Shown here: piece after piece, positions 53,226-63,679 of the stretch
Position numbering within the stretch: the stretch's first letter is position 1
Layout of the letters: every line of letters starts with the position of its first letter
Origin: Mytilus edulis
Taxonomy: Eukaryota > Mollusca > Bivalvia > Mytilida > Mytilidae
Assembly (NCBI RefSeq): GCF_963676685.1
Contig: NC_092355.1
Span: 58,749,613 to 58,813,612, forward strand
Direction: 5' to 3'
Length of the DNA stretch: 64,000 nt
Made by a program: the position numbers and the translations under genes
The notes under the pieces: model-generated
Told to the model about the DNA's origin: nothing
The model's database searches: none
Seen by the model: the letters and a program-made list of their open reading frames with translations, nothing else

Positions 53226-56200
53226 ATGGATAGCGAAGAAGCGTATGAAGAATCTCGGAAGAGAAGAACAGTTAATTTGTCTCAGCTAACTAAGTTATAC
53301 AATGAATTAGAAACAAAGATGATTTCACGGGATATTATGAAAACTGTAAAAACATTATTCACAAAATTGTGCGACCGATATGAACAATTTAAAACTGCAC
53401 ATCTGGAATGTTTGGATTTGTGTACAAACTCGGATATTTTTGAAACACTAGAAATGAACTTTGATAGTTCACAGAAAAACTTTACAGAATTTCGTGAAAG
53501 ATTCAATGAGTGGATGCGCGAACCAGAAATTGCAAAAGATGAAGAAGACAAGAATAGCCGTGTCACGTCGGTGTCCCGGACTTCATCGTCAACACAGTAT
53601 AGGCTGAAGCTAGCGAGGGCCAACCGCTTAAAGGCCGAGGTTCAAGTGAAGAAAATGGAAGAAAAACAAGAACTAGAACGCGCTCGTCGAGAAATAGAAA
53701 TGAAAGAACAGATGTTAGAAAGAAAAAGTCAGCTAGAAGAAGCAAAGTTAGAAGAATCTGTGTGGCAAGAAGAAGAAGAAGAAGATACTGAGGTAACATT
53801 TAAGAACCAGCAAAACATAAACGTGCCATTTAACACAGAAAATAAGACACTTAATAATAAGGAACATGTTACAACAAAGAGTACAGAAAATGTCGTTTCA
53901 AGGATAGAGTGCACCACTGCCGGAAGTTTACAGTCAAGCAGCAGCATCGATACTGCATTCCAAAGATTAGCATCAACACTACAAGAAGGATTCAATCTAC
54001 CTAAACCTGAACTTTTGACTTTTGATGGAAAACCCACAGATTACTGCAAATTTATAAAGAACTTTGAAACGAATGTTGAATGTAGAGTTACAGATGATCA
54101 GTTAAAGTTAAGTTATCTAATACAGTATTGTAAAGGTGAGGCTAAATCTTCGATTGAAGATTGTGTATTGTTAGAGAAAAAGGGTTATGAACGTGCTAGG
54201 TCTATTTTACACTCACGTTATGGCAGGTCACACATGATAGTTAGGTCTTATATAGAAAATCTTGTATATGCTGCCCCGATAAAGGCGTCAGATTTTGAGT
54301 CACTTTCAAAATTAGCTCTTGAAATGCAAAAGTGTGAGATAACTTTATCACAATTAGGATATGTTTCTGATATAGATAATACTGATAATCTTAGAAAGAT
54401 TGTAAAGCGTTTACCTATGCATTTAAGGGTAAAATGGGTTGATATTGCTCATTCCATTACTGAAAATGGTAGAGAACCTAGATTTTCTGATTTAGCAAAT
54501 TTTATTGATAAAAAGTCTCGTCTAGCTTCGTCAATGTTTGGTCTAGATCTCGTAAGAGAAAACTCAAATACATATAGAAAAGATATAGACAAACGTACTG
54601 ATATGAATACAAGAGAAAAGGTATCTACATTTGCTTCTAATAATATGTATGACAGCAAGGCTACGACACAAGATCATAAATGTATTTGTTGTAATGGTAC
54701 ATGTAATAATTTAGAATTGTGTGTAAAATTCAAGTCTATGAGTTTAATCGATAGAGTCAATTTTGTAAGAACTGCTAAGCTATGTTTTAATTGTTTAAAG
54801 GGTAAACATTTTTCAAGGGACTGTAGAAAAGCTAAAATGTGTACTGTAGAAAATTGTAGCTCTAAACATCACATTTTAATGCATAGTTGGGGTAAAAATA
54901 ACAACACTGATCACACGGCTACAAAGGTAGGCATCCATTGTTCATCCGCCGGGACAGTTATTAAGAATTGTCTAGGAATTATACCCGCCGAGGTTAAAGG
55001 GTCAAATGGAAAAACTTGTCAAACTTATGCCTTGATTGATGATGGAGCGGATAAAACGTTATGTGACGAGCGTTTGATAAAAATGCTAGAAACCGAAAGT
55101 AGACCGGTTACATTTAAAATGACAACAGCAACAGCACAGCGAGTCCGACATGAAGGTCAAGAGGTTGACTTACATGTACAATCAGTTGGCAGCAACTGTC
55201 CGATAACACTTAGTAAGGTATGGTCAGTTAAAAATCTACCGATATCGACACACTCAGCCGCAAATAATAAAGATATTAAGAGTATTAAACACTTGTCAGA
55301 TATTTATATACCAGAAATAAGCAGCAATAAAGTTCTGCTTCTAATAGGCACCGATACACCAGAAGCACATATTCCCATAGAAGTGCGTTCAGGAAGTAGT
55401 CATGAGCCATATGCCGTACGAACACGCTTAGGATTGATCGTTAGAGGACCAATCAACAACACAAGCACCAGTGATGTAGTTAACATCAATTTTGAGCATG
55501 CAGATAATGTACTTTTGCAGCAGCAGTTAGAGCGACTTTGGACCACTGATTTTCTCGATCAGCCTAGCACGGAGAAAGTATGCATGTCTCTGGAGGATAA
55601 ACGCGCCTTGAAAACAATGGAGTCAACAATAGCCTATGATGATGGACACTATAAACTCGGATTACCGTGGCGGGATGAAAATGTAAAATTGCCGAATAAT
55701 TTGCCTTTAGCACATGCTCGATTAAATCAATTACACCGCAAATTGTCACATGATCCGAAGCTGCATGAGATGTACACAGCAACGGTAAGTGATTATATAC
55801 AAAAAGGATATGCAAAGGAAGTTACTGATGTAAGTAATGAGTCAAGTCACATATGGTACCTTCCACACCACCCTGTCACAAATGAACATAAACCCGGAAA
55901 GGTGAGAGTAGTCTTCGACTGTGCAGCCAAATTTAAAGATGTTTCGCTAAATAGCCGATTATTACAAGGTCCAGACTTTATGAACAGCTTGGTAGGAGTT
56001 CTAATGAGATTTAGACAAGACCACATTGCATTAGCTGCTGATATAGAGGCTATGTTTCATCAAGTCCGCGTGAAAGACGATGACTGTGATGCTTTACGAT
56101 TTTTATGGTGGCCTAATGGAAACTTAAAAGTACAGCCAAAATGTTACCAGATGCAGGTTCATCTGTTTGGTGCAACATCATCGCCCAGTTGTGCCGCATA

Positions 56201-58838
56201 CGCATTGAAAAAGACAGCTATTGACAACGGTGAGTTATTTGAAACAGAGATAGCATCAACCGTAGAGAGAAACTTTTATGTAGACGACCTCTTGAAGTCA
56301 GTGGACACGGAAGAAAGGGCCGTTCAGCTTGCAACGGATTTACGAGAAATTATGAAACGTGGTGGATTCCGATTAACGAAGTGGTTAAGTAACAGTAAAG
56401 TCGTTATAAACGAAATACCGAATTCGGAACGAGCACCTTCAGTTGAAATTTTGAAGTCAAACACAGCTTTGCCGACCGATCGCGCAATAGGCGTAATATG
56501 GGACGTAAATGATGATGCCATCAAATATAAAGTCAAACTCGAGGAGAAGCCGCTGACAAGACGCGGAATAACTTCTACGGTAAGTTCGATATTTGATCCA
56601 CTGGGACTCATAGCGCCAATCATTTTAAAAGGGAAGATTATATTACAAGATCTAAGTAAACAGCCAATTAAGCTTGGATGGGACGATCCTATACCAAAAG
56701 AAAAAGAAGAAGAATGGATAAAATGGAAATCGACACTGCCAGAAATTGAAAATATATCAATACCTAGATGCTTCAAGACAAAAGACATGAAAGAAATATC
56801 TGATGCTCAACTTCATATATTTAGCGATGGTTCTGAAATTGGTTATGGAGCATGCGCTTACTTACGTCTAGTAGACACTAATGGAAAAGTGAACTGTTCA
56901 CTTATTCTGGGAAAATCTCGTTTAGCGCCATTAAAACAGACAACGATTCCCAGACTAGAGTTATCAGGTGCCGTTGTTGCTTGCAAACTTTACGAAATAA
57001 TTAGAGACGAATTAGAGATTAAGATTGACAGCGTAGTATTTTGGACCGACTCTATGATAGTACTTGGATACATTAAGAATGAATCTCGTCGTTTTAAAAC
57101 ATTTGTTGCAAACAGATTAAGCAGCATTCACGAGTTGACATCACCAGGTCAGTGGCGATATGTAGATACAAGATCAAATCCTGCCGACATAGCATCTAGA
57201 GGCATTCTTGCAACAGAAAATAAACAGATCAAATTTTGGCTCCATGGACCAGAATTCTTGTTGAAAGACTCGTATGAATGGCCGAAACCAAAAGCTGTAT
57301 CAACGGTAGACGAGCAAGACATTGAGATCAAAAGGGTCGTTATGATTAACTCAACTACAACTGATTCGATACGCGATATAATTACATACTTTTCAAACTG
57401 GCAATTATTACAACGGACTGTAGCATGGCTAATCCGTTTCAAGAAATATTGTATACGTCGTTTCTTAAAACGAGACGACGAAATAAAGACAGACAGCTTA
57501 AATGCTGATGAATTACAGGAAGCAACAAGGTATATATTGATACATGTACAACAAGAATCATTCTTAAATGAAATCAAAATGATTGAAAAGCAAAATCCTG
57601 TTAAGAAAGATAGTCGTTTAGCATCTTTAAATCCTGTTATGCATGATGGGTTATTGCGCGTCAAGGGACGTCTCAACTTGTCACTAAGCAAATGTCCGGT
57701 CATTATACCAAATTCTCATCACGTGACCACTTTGATAATCAGGTCGTTTCATGAACAAAATGGTCATACAGGAATGGCACAAGTGCTAGTATCATTACGG
57801 GAAAAGTATTGGATTTTAAAAGGACCTAGTACTGTCCGAACAGTTTTGAACAGGTGTGTAAGATGTAGACGATATCAAGCACCGCTTTGTTTTCAGAAGA
57901 TGGCTTCTGTTATAGACGATCAGAAAACTCCTGATAAACCACCATTTACCTTTGTTGGAATAGACTACTTTGGTCCATTAAATGTTAAAGTTGGACGTTC
58001 AGTCGTTAAAAGATACGGTTGCCTTTTTACATGTCTGACAACAAGAGCTGTTCACATAGAAGTAGCTCATAGTTTGACTACAGATTCCTTTATTTCTGCT
58101 TTCCAACGTTTTACGAGCAGGCGAGGCATACCTGAAAAGGTGTATAGTGATAACGGGACAAATCTTGTCAGTGGAGAATCGGAACTTCGGAAATGTATTG
58201 ATCAATGGAACAAAACAAAAATATCCAGTTACATGTCACACAAGGATATTAATTGGACTTTCAATCCGCCAAACGCTAGTCATCGTGGTGGTGTATGGGA
58301 AAGAATGATTCGTACGACACGCAAAATTCTCAGAGCTCTTGCAAATGAACAACTGCTTACCGATGAACAGTTACTAACCTTTATGGCTGAAGCTGAAAGA
58401 ATCGTCAATGATAGACCGATAACAGCAGTCAGTAATGATTCTCGAGATTTGCCAGTTCTCACACCGAATATGTTATTACTAATGAAAAACAACACTTCAA
58501 TACCGCAAGGGGTGTTTGACGAGAAAGATGTGTATGCTAAAAGGTGGTGGAAGCAGATACAATACTTAGCCAATGTATTCTGGAGACGTTGGTTACGTGA
58601 ATATTTGCCAACTTTACAACAAAGAAATAAATGGCAAAGAGAACAACGAGATGTAAAGATTGACGACATTGTAATCGTTGCAGATGACCATACATCGAGA
58701 GGACAGTGGCCATTGGGCCGAGTAATTGAGGTCATTAGGAGCCGCGATAGTCTTATACGTAGTTGTGTGATCAAAACAAAAGAGTCAAAATTTTTAAGAC
58801 CAGTAACTAAATTATGCATACTTGAATGTTCTCAATAG
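53226..58838 (+). CDS. BEL/Pao gag-pol polyprotein, 1,870 aa
   Basis: Single open frame, ATG at 53226. In order: a coiled-coil, Glu/Lys-rich N-terminus (~140-195); a Gag-like region of the DUF1759 type (~265-420, FDGKPTDYCKF and HSRYGR); a CX2CX4HX4C knuckle (C520) and a second Cys/His cluster; an aspartic protease with DDGA near residue 605; Pao-type reverse transcriptase (VRVVFDCAAK, DIEAMFHQV, FYVDD at ~1016-1021); RNase H (SDGSE at 1200, RLELSGA, WTDS, NPADIASRG); integrase with a HX4-type/CX2C zinc region (~1509) and D1580, D1642, E1692 (D-x61-D-x49-E); and a C-terminal DUF5641-like domain (KRWWKQIQYL, RGQWPLGRV). All catalytic residues seem present. Gag and Pol are not separated by a stop or shift, as is usual for BEL/Pao. 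Confidence 0.95.
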   Translation: MDSEEAYEESRKRRTVNLSQLTKLYNELETKMISRDIMKTVKTLFTKLCDRYEQFKTAHLECLDLCTNSDIFETLEMNFDSSQKNFTEFRERFNEWMREPEIAKDEEDKNSRVTSVSRTSSSTQYRLKLARANRLKAEVQVKKMEEKQELERARREIEMKEQMLERKSQLEEAKLEESVWQEEEEEDTEVTFKNQQNINVPFNTENKTLNNKEHVTTKSTENVVSRIECTTAGSLQSSSSIDTAFQRLASTLQEGFNLPKPELLTFDGKPTDYCKFIKNFETNVECRVTDDQLKLSYLIQYCKGEAKSSIEDCVLLEKKGYERARSILHSRYGRSHMIVRSYIENLVYAAPIKASDFESLSKLALEMQKCEITLSQLGYVSDIDNTDNLRKIVKRLPMHLRVKWVDIAHSITENGREPRFSDLANFIDKKSRLASSMFGLDLVRENSNTYRKDIDKRTDMNTREKVSTFASNNMYDSKATTQDHKCICCNGTCNNLELCVKFKSMSLIDRVNFVRTAKLCFNCLKGKHFSRDCRKAKMCTVENCSSKHHILMHSWGKNNNTDHTATKVGIHCSSAGTVIKNCLGIIPAEVKGSNGKTCQTYALIDDGADKTLCDERLIKMLETESRPVTFKMTTATAQRVRHEGQEVDLHVQSVGSNCPITLSKVWSVKNLPISTHSAANNKDIKSIKHLSDIYIPEISSNKVLLLIGTDTPEAHIPIEVRSGSSHEPYAVRTRLGLIVRGPINNTSTSDVVNINFEHADNVLLQQQLERLWTTDFLDQPSTEKVCMSLEDKRALKTMESTIAYDDGHYKLGLPWRDENVKLPNNLPLAHARLNQLHRKLSHDPKLHEMYTATVSDYIQKGYAKEVTDVSNESSHIWYLPHHPVTNEHKPGKVRVVFDCAAKFKDVSLNSRLLQGPDFMNSLVGVLMRFRQDHIALAADIEAMFHQVRVKDDDCDALRFLWWPNGNLKVQPKCYQMQVHLFGATSSPSCAAYALKKTAIDNGELFETEIASTVERNFYVDDLLKSVDTEERAVQLATDLREIMKRGGFRLTKWLSNSKVVINEIPNSERAPSVEILKSNTALPTDRAIGVIWDVNDDAIKYKVKLEEKPLTRRGITSTVSSIFDPLGLIAPIILKGKIILQDLSKQPIKLGWDDPIPKEKEEEWIKWKSTLPEIENISIPRCFKTKDMKEISDAQLHIFSDGSEIGYGACAYLRLVDTNGKVNCSLILGKSRLAPLKQTTIPRLELSGAVVACKLYEIIRDELEIKIDSVVFWTDSMIVLGYIKNESRRFKTFVANRLSSIHELTSPGQWRYVDTRSNPADIASRGILATENKQIKFWLHGPEFLLKDSYEWPKPKAVSTVDEQDIEIKRVVMINSTTTDSIRDIITYFSNWQLLQRTVAWLIRFKKYCIRRFLKRDDEIKTDSLNADELQEATRYILIHVQQESFLNEIKMIEKQNPVKKDSRLASLNPVMHDGLLRVKGRLNLSLSKCPVIIPNSHHVTTLIIRSFHEQNGHTGMAQVLVSLREKYWILKGPSTVRTVLNRCVRCRRYQAPLCFQKMASVIDDQKTPDKPPFTFVGIDYFGPLNVKVGRSVVKRYGCLFTCLTTRAVHIEVAHSLTTDSFISAFQRFTSRRGIPEKVYSDNGTNLVSGESELRKCIDQWNKTKISSYMSHKDINWTFNPPNASHRGGVWERMIRTTRKILRALANEQLLTDEQLLTFMAEAERIVNDRPITAVSNDSRDLPVLTPNMLLLMKNNTSIPQGVFDEKDVYAKRWWKQIQYLANVFWRRWLREYLPTLQQRNKWQREQRDVKIDDIVIVADDHTSRGQWPLGRVIEVIRSRDSLIRSCVIKTKESKFLRPVTKLCILECSQ

Positions 58839-58912
58839 AATTTACAATAATTAATTGATATTTTATTAGTTTTTTGTGTGATGACAATTTTAAGAAATGT
58901 CATGGTGGGGAG

Positions 58913-59545
58913 TGTTAGATTTGAAATGTAATTCCAAATTGTTGGGTTACTTCATTTATTATTACTGAAGTTATTTATTTTATTTGTAATACTTGTAGAT
59001 ACGATTTTTGGGTATTTGCGCATACATGTAACGTTGCGCTCTTATGAATTGTTATATTTCCCTTTTTTAAAGTTTTATGACGTTTAGCCTTTTACGTACG
59101 TTAGTTACGTTGTCTAGTTTTTATTCATTACAAATTATTTGATATTCGGAGACACATCATAATTTTATAGAGAGATCATAATCAGTAAGAGATAATTTAT
59201 TTCCATTTTTAAGAACAATATTTATTTAAAGAAGAAATATTAAGAATTGTAAAAGTATTTATAAAGTAATATTTATTTCAATTAACTTTTAATTTAACAA
59301 GTTATTCATGAAGCGTGAAAGAAAGTGTTTTCTATTGTTTGATTAGTATTATGCCTTTAGTGTTTTAAGTTACATTTTAACTTATGTGTATTTGTATTTT
59401 ATTGTAGAGAATCGGTTGATATGATATAAAGTATAAGAAGCCAAAATTAAATGTAATTTTGAAGAAATAAAAGATACTTATAGACCGCATACTCGAGTTA
59501 TCGCCTTATTTATAATTTGATGCCTGAATGATGTGATCCGCTACA
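58913..59545 (+). repeat. 3' LTR of BEL/Pao element
   Basis: 633 bp. Differs from the 5' LTR at three positions that I can see: CCCTTTTTT for CCCGTTTTT near 59060, TTTCCATTTT for TTTACATTTT near 59200, and the terminal CTACA for CTATA. Confidence 0.9.
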
Positions 59546-59679
59546 CTATCTCATATGAAAAAAAGGCAGTAGGCACTGGCTATTTTGCCGACTGAGGGAC
59601 GTAGCTGCAAATAAATTTTTCCTGAATATTTCTAGTGTTTTTATGAAGAAAAATAAACAACATTACTGGGAAAGAGTGC

Positions 59680-59710
59680 AGGGGGGGGGGTGGATGGGGG
59701 GGGGGGGCAA
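59680..59710. repeat. Poly-G tract
   Basis: GGGGGGGGGGTGGATGGGG followed by more G: two G-runs split by TGGAT. It could form a G-quadruplex. Between the retrotransposon and the TLR gene. Confidence 0.8.
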
Positions 59711-60119
59711 TCTTAATAAAATTAATGTTAACCTGTTTTGGGCTTTTTCAAGGTGTTGTTAGCTGTCATTTGAAAAATAATGTCTGTTATCTGTTCGGTT
59801 AAAATGTTCGATGTTGTTTTAACTGTTTAATACACAATGGGATTTTTGTTAAATCTGTAATTACCTGACCTGTTTCGAAAAAAATCATCTCTGTTACCTA
59901 TAACATAAAAAAAAAATTTAAGTTTTTAATATTAATAAATCGATTTTTAATATTAATAAATCGATTTTTAATATTAATACTAATTTTTTTTTTTAATCAA
60001 TGAATAGAAATTTTTTAATGATAATATATGTTTTAGTATTAATAAATAGAGATTTCTCTTTAATATTAATAAATAGGTTTTTAGTTTTTTTTTAACGCTT
60101 TTTAGTGCATTTTTCCTTT

Positions 60120-60361
60120 GATCTTTTTTGTGATAATTTTTCATATCATGCCACTCGCTTGAGATTGAAAATTATCGCTAGAAACTAAGGAGGCACGTGG
60201 CATTGTTAATGAAATTGACATGAAATTGACAACGTCGTCATAGGTAAAATAGCGATAAATAGATTATCATTAGTCATCTCAACTCGATTGCTTTTCTCGC
60301 TTTCGCCGTACCGGCTCAAGCGAGAAAAGCAATCGAGCTGAGACGATCAACGATAATCTAT
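60120..60361. repeat. Inverted-repeat cluster upstream of the TLR gene
   Basis: The main hairpin has 43-bp arms: left 60260-60302 (TAGATTATCATTAGTCATCT ... TTTTCTCGCTT), right 60318-60360, loop 15 bp. I count 38 of 43 positions paired; the mismatches are all A/G transitions. A smaller pair, GATAATTTTTCA / TGAAAATTATC, lies at 60131-60173. Probably a MITE or foldback, ~360 bp before the TLR start codon. Confidence 0.75.
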
Positions 60362-60716
60362 AAATATAATGCAGGGATTGAGAAAAAGTAATAACAAAAA
60401 TACCGGACTTCAAGGTAAAGGGGAAGTCCTCGAAAACTGACAAAGTCAAACGTTAGATACCATCGTCAAGCAAAACAAAAGGAAAACAACTGTCACATTC
60501 ATGACTCGGTACAAGCAATTGTCCGAAGAAAATGATAGGTAATTTGATAGACAAGTCCTATCAACATGATCAAGCTAAAATTGCACAATCATCAATTAAA
60601 CATATTTAAACATCCTGTATCTAAGGGAGCTTTATAAGTTTAAAAACGCTAAAAATACACATGATATTGGTTTGTGTACATCGACGATTTTGTTTTATTA
60701 TGAATACGGATTGAAC

Positions 60717-63257
60717 ATGATAGGCCATATTATTAATGCTCTGCTCCTAATCACAATAAGTATGAAGGTTATATGTGATGGTAGAACTTCATCATGCCAT
60801 TACAGTTTGAACCGAGTGAAAAGACTGGTTGCTCATTGTGAAAATCAAGGATTTATGTTCGTTCCAAGGAATCTTAACAAAACTATCCAAGAATTGGATC
60901 TTTCAAACAATACGATCAAAACATTGGAAAATGGGACGTTCTACAACTATTCGACATTGGAAGTTTTAATTCTGAATCATAATAGAATATCGGAAGTACA
61001 TATACACGCTTTTGTTGGCTTACCTTATCTGAAAGCTCTGAGGATACGTGGTAATCTTATAAACATAAAAAAGCTTCCTACAAGAGTGTTCAGCCCGCTT
61101 GACAATTTAACGGCTCTTGACATAGGTCGAAATGAAGAACAATCACCTGTAAACAAAACTTTCGTCTATCCAGATAAAACATTTTCAGCCTTGAAGAGAC
61201 TGCAATTTCTATCATTGGACTTGTTTATGTTCCCGGAGTTTGGGGATGGATTTCGTTCACTGCAATTCATAACCGTATTAAATTTTGACCGGTGTTATTT
61301 GAAAAATAGGGATAGATTCACATTATCAAATTCAACATTTAGAAATTTTTCACCGAAGTTAAAAGAACTATACATTAGACGCTGTGTTAACTTTTTTCGA
61401 CTAGACAAAGGCATTTTGCAGTATTTTCCCGAATTAAAAGTTTTGGACTTATCTAATTCAAATATTCATTTGTACCAGGCACTTAATATACTTCATCCCT
61501 ATCAAAACAAGAAAATGTCTGTTATCAATTTTCACCATATAAGCGACAAGAGTCTCAACGATGACGAGTTTCCGTATTCTGTGGTAGTTACGAAAAAAAT
61601 GATGAAATATCTTAGGACAATCTGCGTTGAGGCTTTAGATTTGTCAAAAACAGGCATCGTAGACGATCAACTTAACTCATTGTTTTCATTCCAATACCCA
61701 GAATGCTTCAAAACCTTCATCATATCATCCAATAGACTACCGTCGACAAACATAGAACATTACATGGAAACCGTCATTTTCTTAACAAGAGCTACAAATA
61801 TGACAACATATGACATGTCATACCTTGAAAGTCAATTTTTGAACCCGGTTTATCTTGATGTATATCATCCGGAAAAATTAATCCTAAAACAAGCAGAGCA
61901 GCAAAGTTTTCAGATGCCATTTCATATAAGTTTTAAAATACCGCCATCACTTGAATTTGTTCGCTTTACCCATATGTCAGTCGTTTCTGCTACTGTTTCC
62001 ATCACATGCGCAAATTCATCTATGAAATATTTTGATATTTCATATAGTGTTTTTGAACAGTATCCAATTGTACAACAGAAATGCGGAAAACATCTTAGAT
62101 ATTTAGATGTCTCTGGAATATCTTCAACAATGATATTTCAAACAATTCCTCTGCCAAGACTGACCACATTAAAAATGACGCATGCCAACATAGACCGGAG
62201 TATTCTTGAAGGCAAGCAGTGGATGCTAGAACAAGCACCCGCACTGAAAAATGTAGATATATCTTTCAATAATCTTTGGACATTGCAAGACACGGAATTA
62301 TTAAATACTTCAGGAATAACACATCTGAATATGTCGAATAATCTTTTCAGGTCAGTTCCTACTTGTGTCTCTAAACTACGACACCTAGAATCGTTAGACC
62401 TTTCAAATAATTTGATAACGTCTGTTGATAAAACTATTCGAAAATGGTTAGATGAAATTATTGAGTCAACACACAATTTTAGCCTCGATTTGAATAACAA
62501 TGCTTTTGTTTGTTCTTGCGCTACACTTGACTTTCTGTTATGGTTAACAAAGACACCGGTATCATTTGTAAATGGAAATAGTTACACGTGCACAATGTCA
62601 AATAATACACAGGTCAATCTTATGGAAGTCACCAAGGATATCAAGAGATATTTTGCTGACTGCAATGCCACCGTGTGGCTAAGGATTGGAATAGTACTAA
62701 TTTCGTGTATTGTAGGTGTATCGATACCACTTTCGATTGTGTATTATTACAGATGGAAAATAATTCTGTTTATGTTTAGAAAATTCAGACGAGCAGTCGA
62801 GAAAGGGCTGCATGTAAATTATGAATATGATGTTTATGTTTCCTATGAAGAAAGAAGCATAACTTGGATAAAGAATAATCTCCTTCCGAAGACTGAACAA
62901 GAATGGGGACTGAAAATCTGCTTACATGACCGCGACCTACTTCCTGGACAACCTACTTCAGAATCTAAGGCACTTTCAATTCATCAAAGTAGACATGCAA
63001 TTTTTATTATTACTGAAAATTTCAACGAGTGCGAGTGGGGAAAATTTGAAATCGAAAGGGCAAAGTATGAGAAATATACGAAAAACTTGATGAAAATCAT
63101 TGTAATTTTACAAAACGTAAACGTCATTGATATCCCTGAACAACTTGTCGACATTTCAAATGATGTTAACTTTATCGAATGGCATCGAGACGAAACTGGA
63201 ATTGGTGAAAATCAGACTGAATGGTTTAGACTTAAGACATTGCTTTTTCTAAATTAG
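60717..63257 (+). CDS. Toll-like receptor, single exon, 846 aa
   Basis: A type I membrane receptor of innate immunity that should sense microbial or endogenous ligands and signal through MyD88-type adaptors. The frame is open further upstream but the first ATG is 60717, which gives a signal peptide (IGHIINALLLITISM). Then come leucine-rich repeats (LDLSNNTIKTLENGTF, LEVLILNHNRISEVHIHAF, LNMSNNLFRSVP, LESLDLSNNLI), one C-terminal cysteine cap (CSC...YTC...DC, ~600-650), a membrane segment (~655-680, IGIVLISCIVGVSIPLSIVY) and a TIR domain (~702-840) with box 1 YDVYVSYEE, BB-loop HDRDLLPGQP (proline present) and box 3 FIEW. A single cysteine cluster places it with the vertebrate-like (sccTLR) class. 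Intronless TLRs are common in bivalves. The orthologue cannot be named from sequence alone. Confidence 0.95.
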   Translation: MIGHIINALLLITISMKVICDGRTSSCHYSLNRVKRLVAHCENQGFMFVPRNLNKTIQELDLSNNTIKTLENGTFYNYSTLEVLILNHNRISEVHIHAFVGLPYLKALRIRGNLINIKKLPTRVFSPLDNLTALDIGRNEEQSPVNKTFVYPDKTFSALKRLQFLSLDLFMFPEFGDGFRSLQFITVLNFDRCYLKNRDRFTLSNSTFRNFSPKLKELYIRRCVNFFRLDKGILQYFPELKVLDLSNSNIHLYQALNILHPYQNKKMSVINFHHISDKSLNDDEFPYSVVVTKKMMKYLRTICVEALDLSKTGIVDDQLNSLFSFQYPECFKTFIISSNRLPSTNIEHYMETVIFLTRATNMTTYDMSYLESQFLNPVYLDVYHPEKLILKQAEQQSFQMPFHISFKIPPSLEFVRFTHMSVVSATVSITCANSSMKYFDISYSVFEQYPIVQQKCGKHLRYLDVSGISSTMIFQTIPLPRLTTLKMTHANIDRSILEGKQWMLEQAPALKNVDISFNNLWTLQDTELLNTSGITHLNMSNNLFRSVPTCVSKLRHLESLDLSNNLITSVDKTIRKWLDEIIESTHNFSLDLNNNAFVCSCATLDFLLWLTKTPVSFVNGNSYTCTMSNNTQVNLMEVTKDIKRYFADCNATVWLRIGIVLISCIVGVSIPLSIVYYYRWKIILFMFRKFRRAVEKGLHVNYEYDVYVSYEERSITWIKNNLLPKTEQEWGLKICLHDRDLLPGQPTSESKALSIHQSRHAIFIITENFNECEWGKFEIERAKYEKYTKNLMKIIVILQNVNVIDIPEQLVDISNDVNFIEWHRDETGIGENQTEWFRLKTLLFLN

Positions 63258-63319
63258 AAAAAAAGAAAATTTAGAAAACAAAGTATAAACTACCACTGAT
63301 AATTTCAAAAGTGGTTTAA

Positions 63320-63679
63320 TACATGTGTGTTTATTTTGAAAAATTATGTAAGGAACTGCAAACTGAATCAGTTCATTTAAAAATCTGTAAATTTTCACTG
63401 GGAGTAGGAAAGAGAAGCGCAAATATGGCAGTGATAGGTGAGCTAGGGAGATATCCTTTATTTATTGAAGTTATAGTTAATATGTTTTCATACTTATCAC
63501 GTTTAACAAGTACAGAGGACCAATTATTGTCTGAAGCTCTCCTTGTATCAAAATCCTTATCAAACCATAGTAAGAAAAGTTGGTTTAATTCTATAAGTTC
63601 ACTAGCAAAATACTTAGACATAGATTTATCACAAGTTTTGAAAATCAAACTTGAAAAGATTTATTTTAAACAAACTTAA
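63320..63679 (+). pseudogene. Non-LTR retrotransposon ORF2 fragment, first frame
   Basis: Reads ELQTESVHLKICKFSLGVGK, NMAVIGELGRYPLFIEVI, a conserved region found after the reverse transcriptase in many invertebrate LINE ORF2 proteins. There is no RT domain upstream: the fragment begins ~60 bp after the TLR stop. The frame stops at 63679 and the homologous reading continues in another frame. Confidence 0.65.

Larger units (their letters stand above)
52572..59545 (+). mobile_element. BEL/Pao LTR retrotransposon, apparently intact, 6,974 bp
   Basis: Two 633-bp LTRs, one uninterrupted gag-pol frame between them, and a 5-bp duplication CTATC (52567-52571 and 59546-59550). LTRs start TGTTAG; the 3' copy ends CTACA, the 5' copy CTATA. 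I count about three differences between them, implying a recent insertion. Purine-rich GGTGGGGAG precedes the 3' LTR (58904-58912). Only 21 bp separate the 5' LTR from the ATG, and no TGG-initiated primer-binding site is obvious there. There is no envelope frame. Confidence 0.93.

Noticed and set aside
57149-58819. Antisense frames of 68-184 codons inside gag-pol
   Set aside because: Shadows of the 1,870-codon frame. Codon structure belongs to the plus strand.
60672-60716. Extending the Toll-like receptor N-terminus upstream to 60672
   Set aside because: The upstream codon is TTG, not ATG. The first ATG at 60717 directly gives a normal signal peptide.
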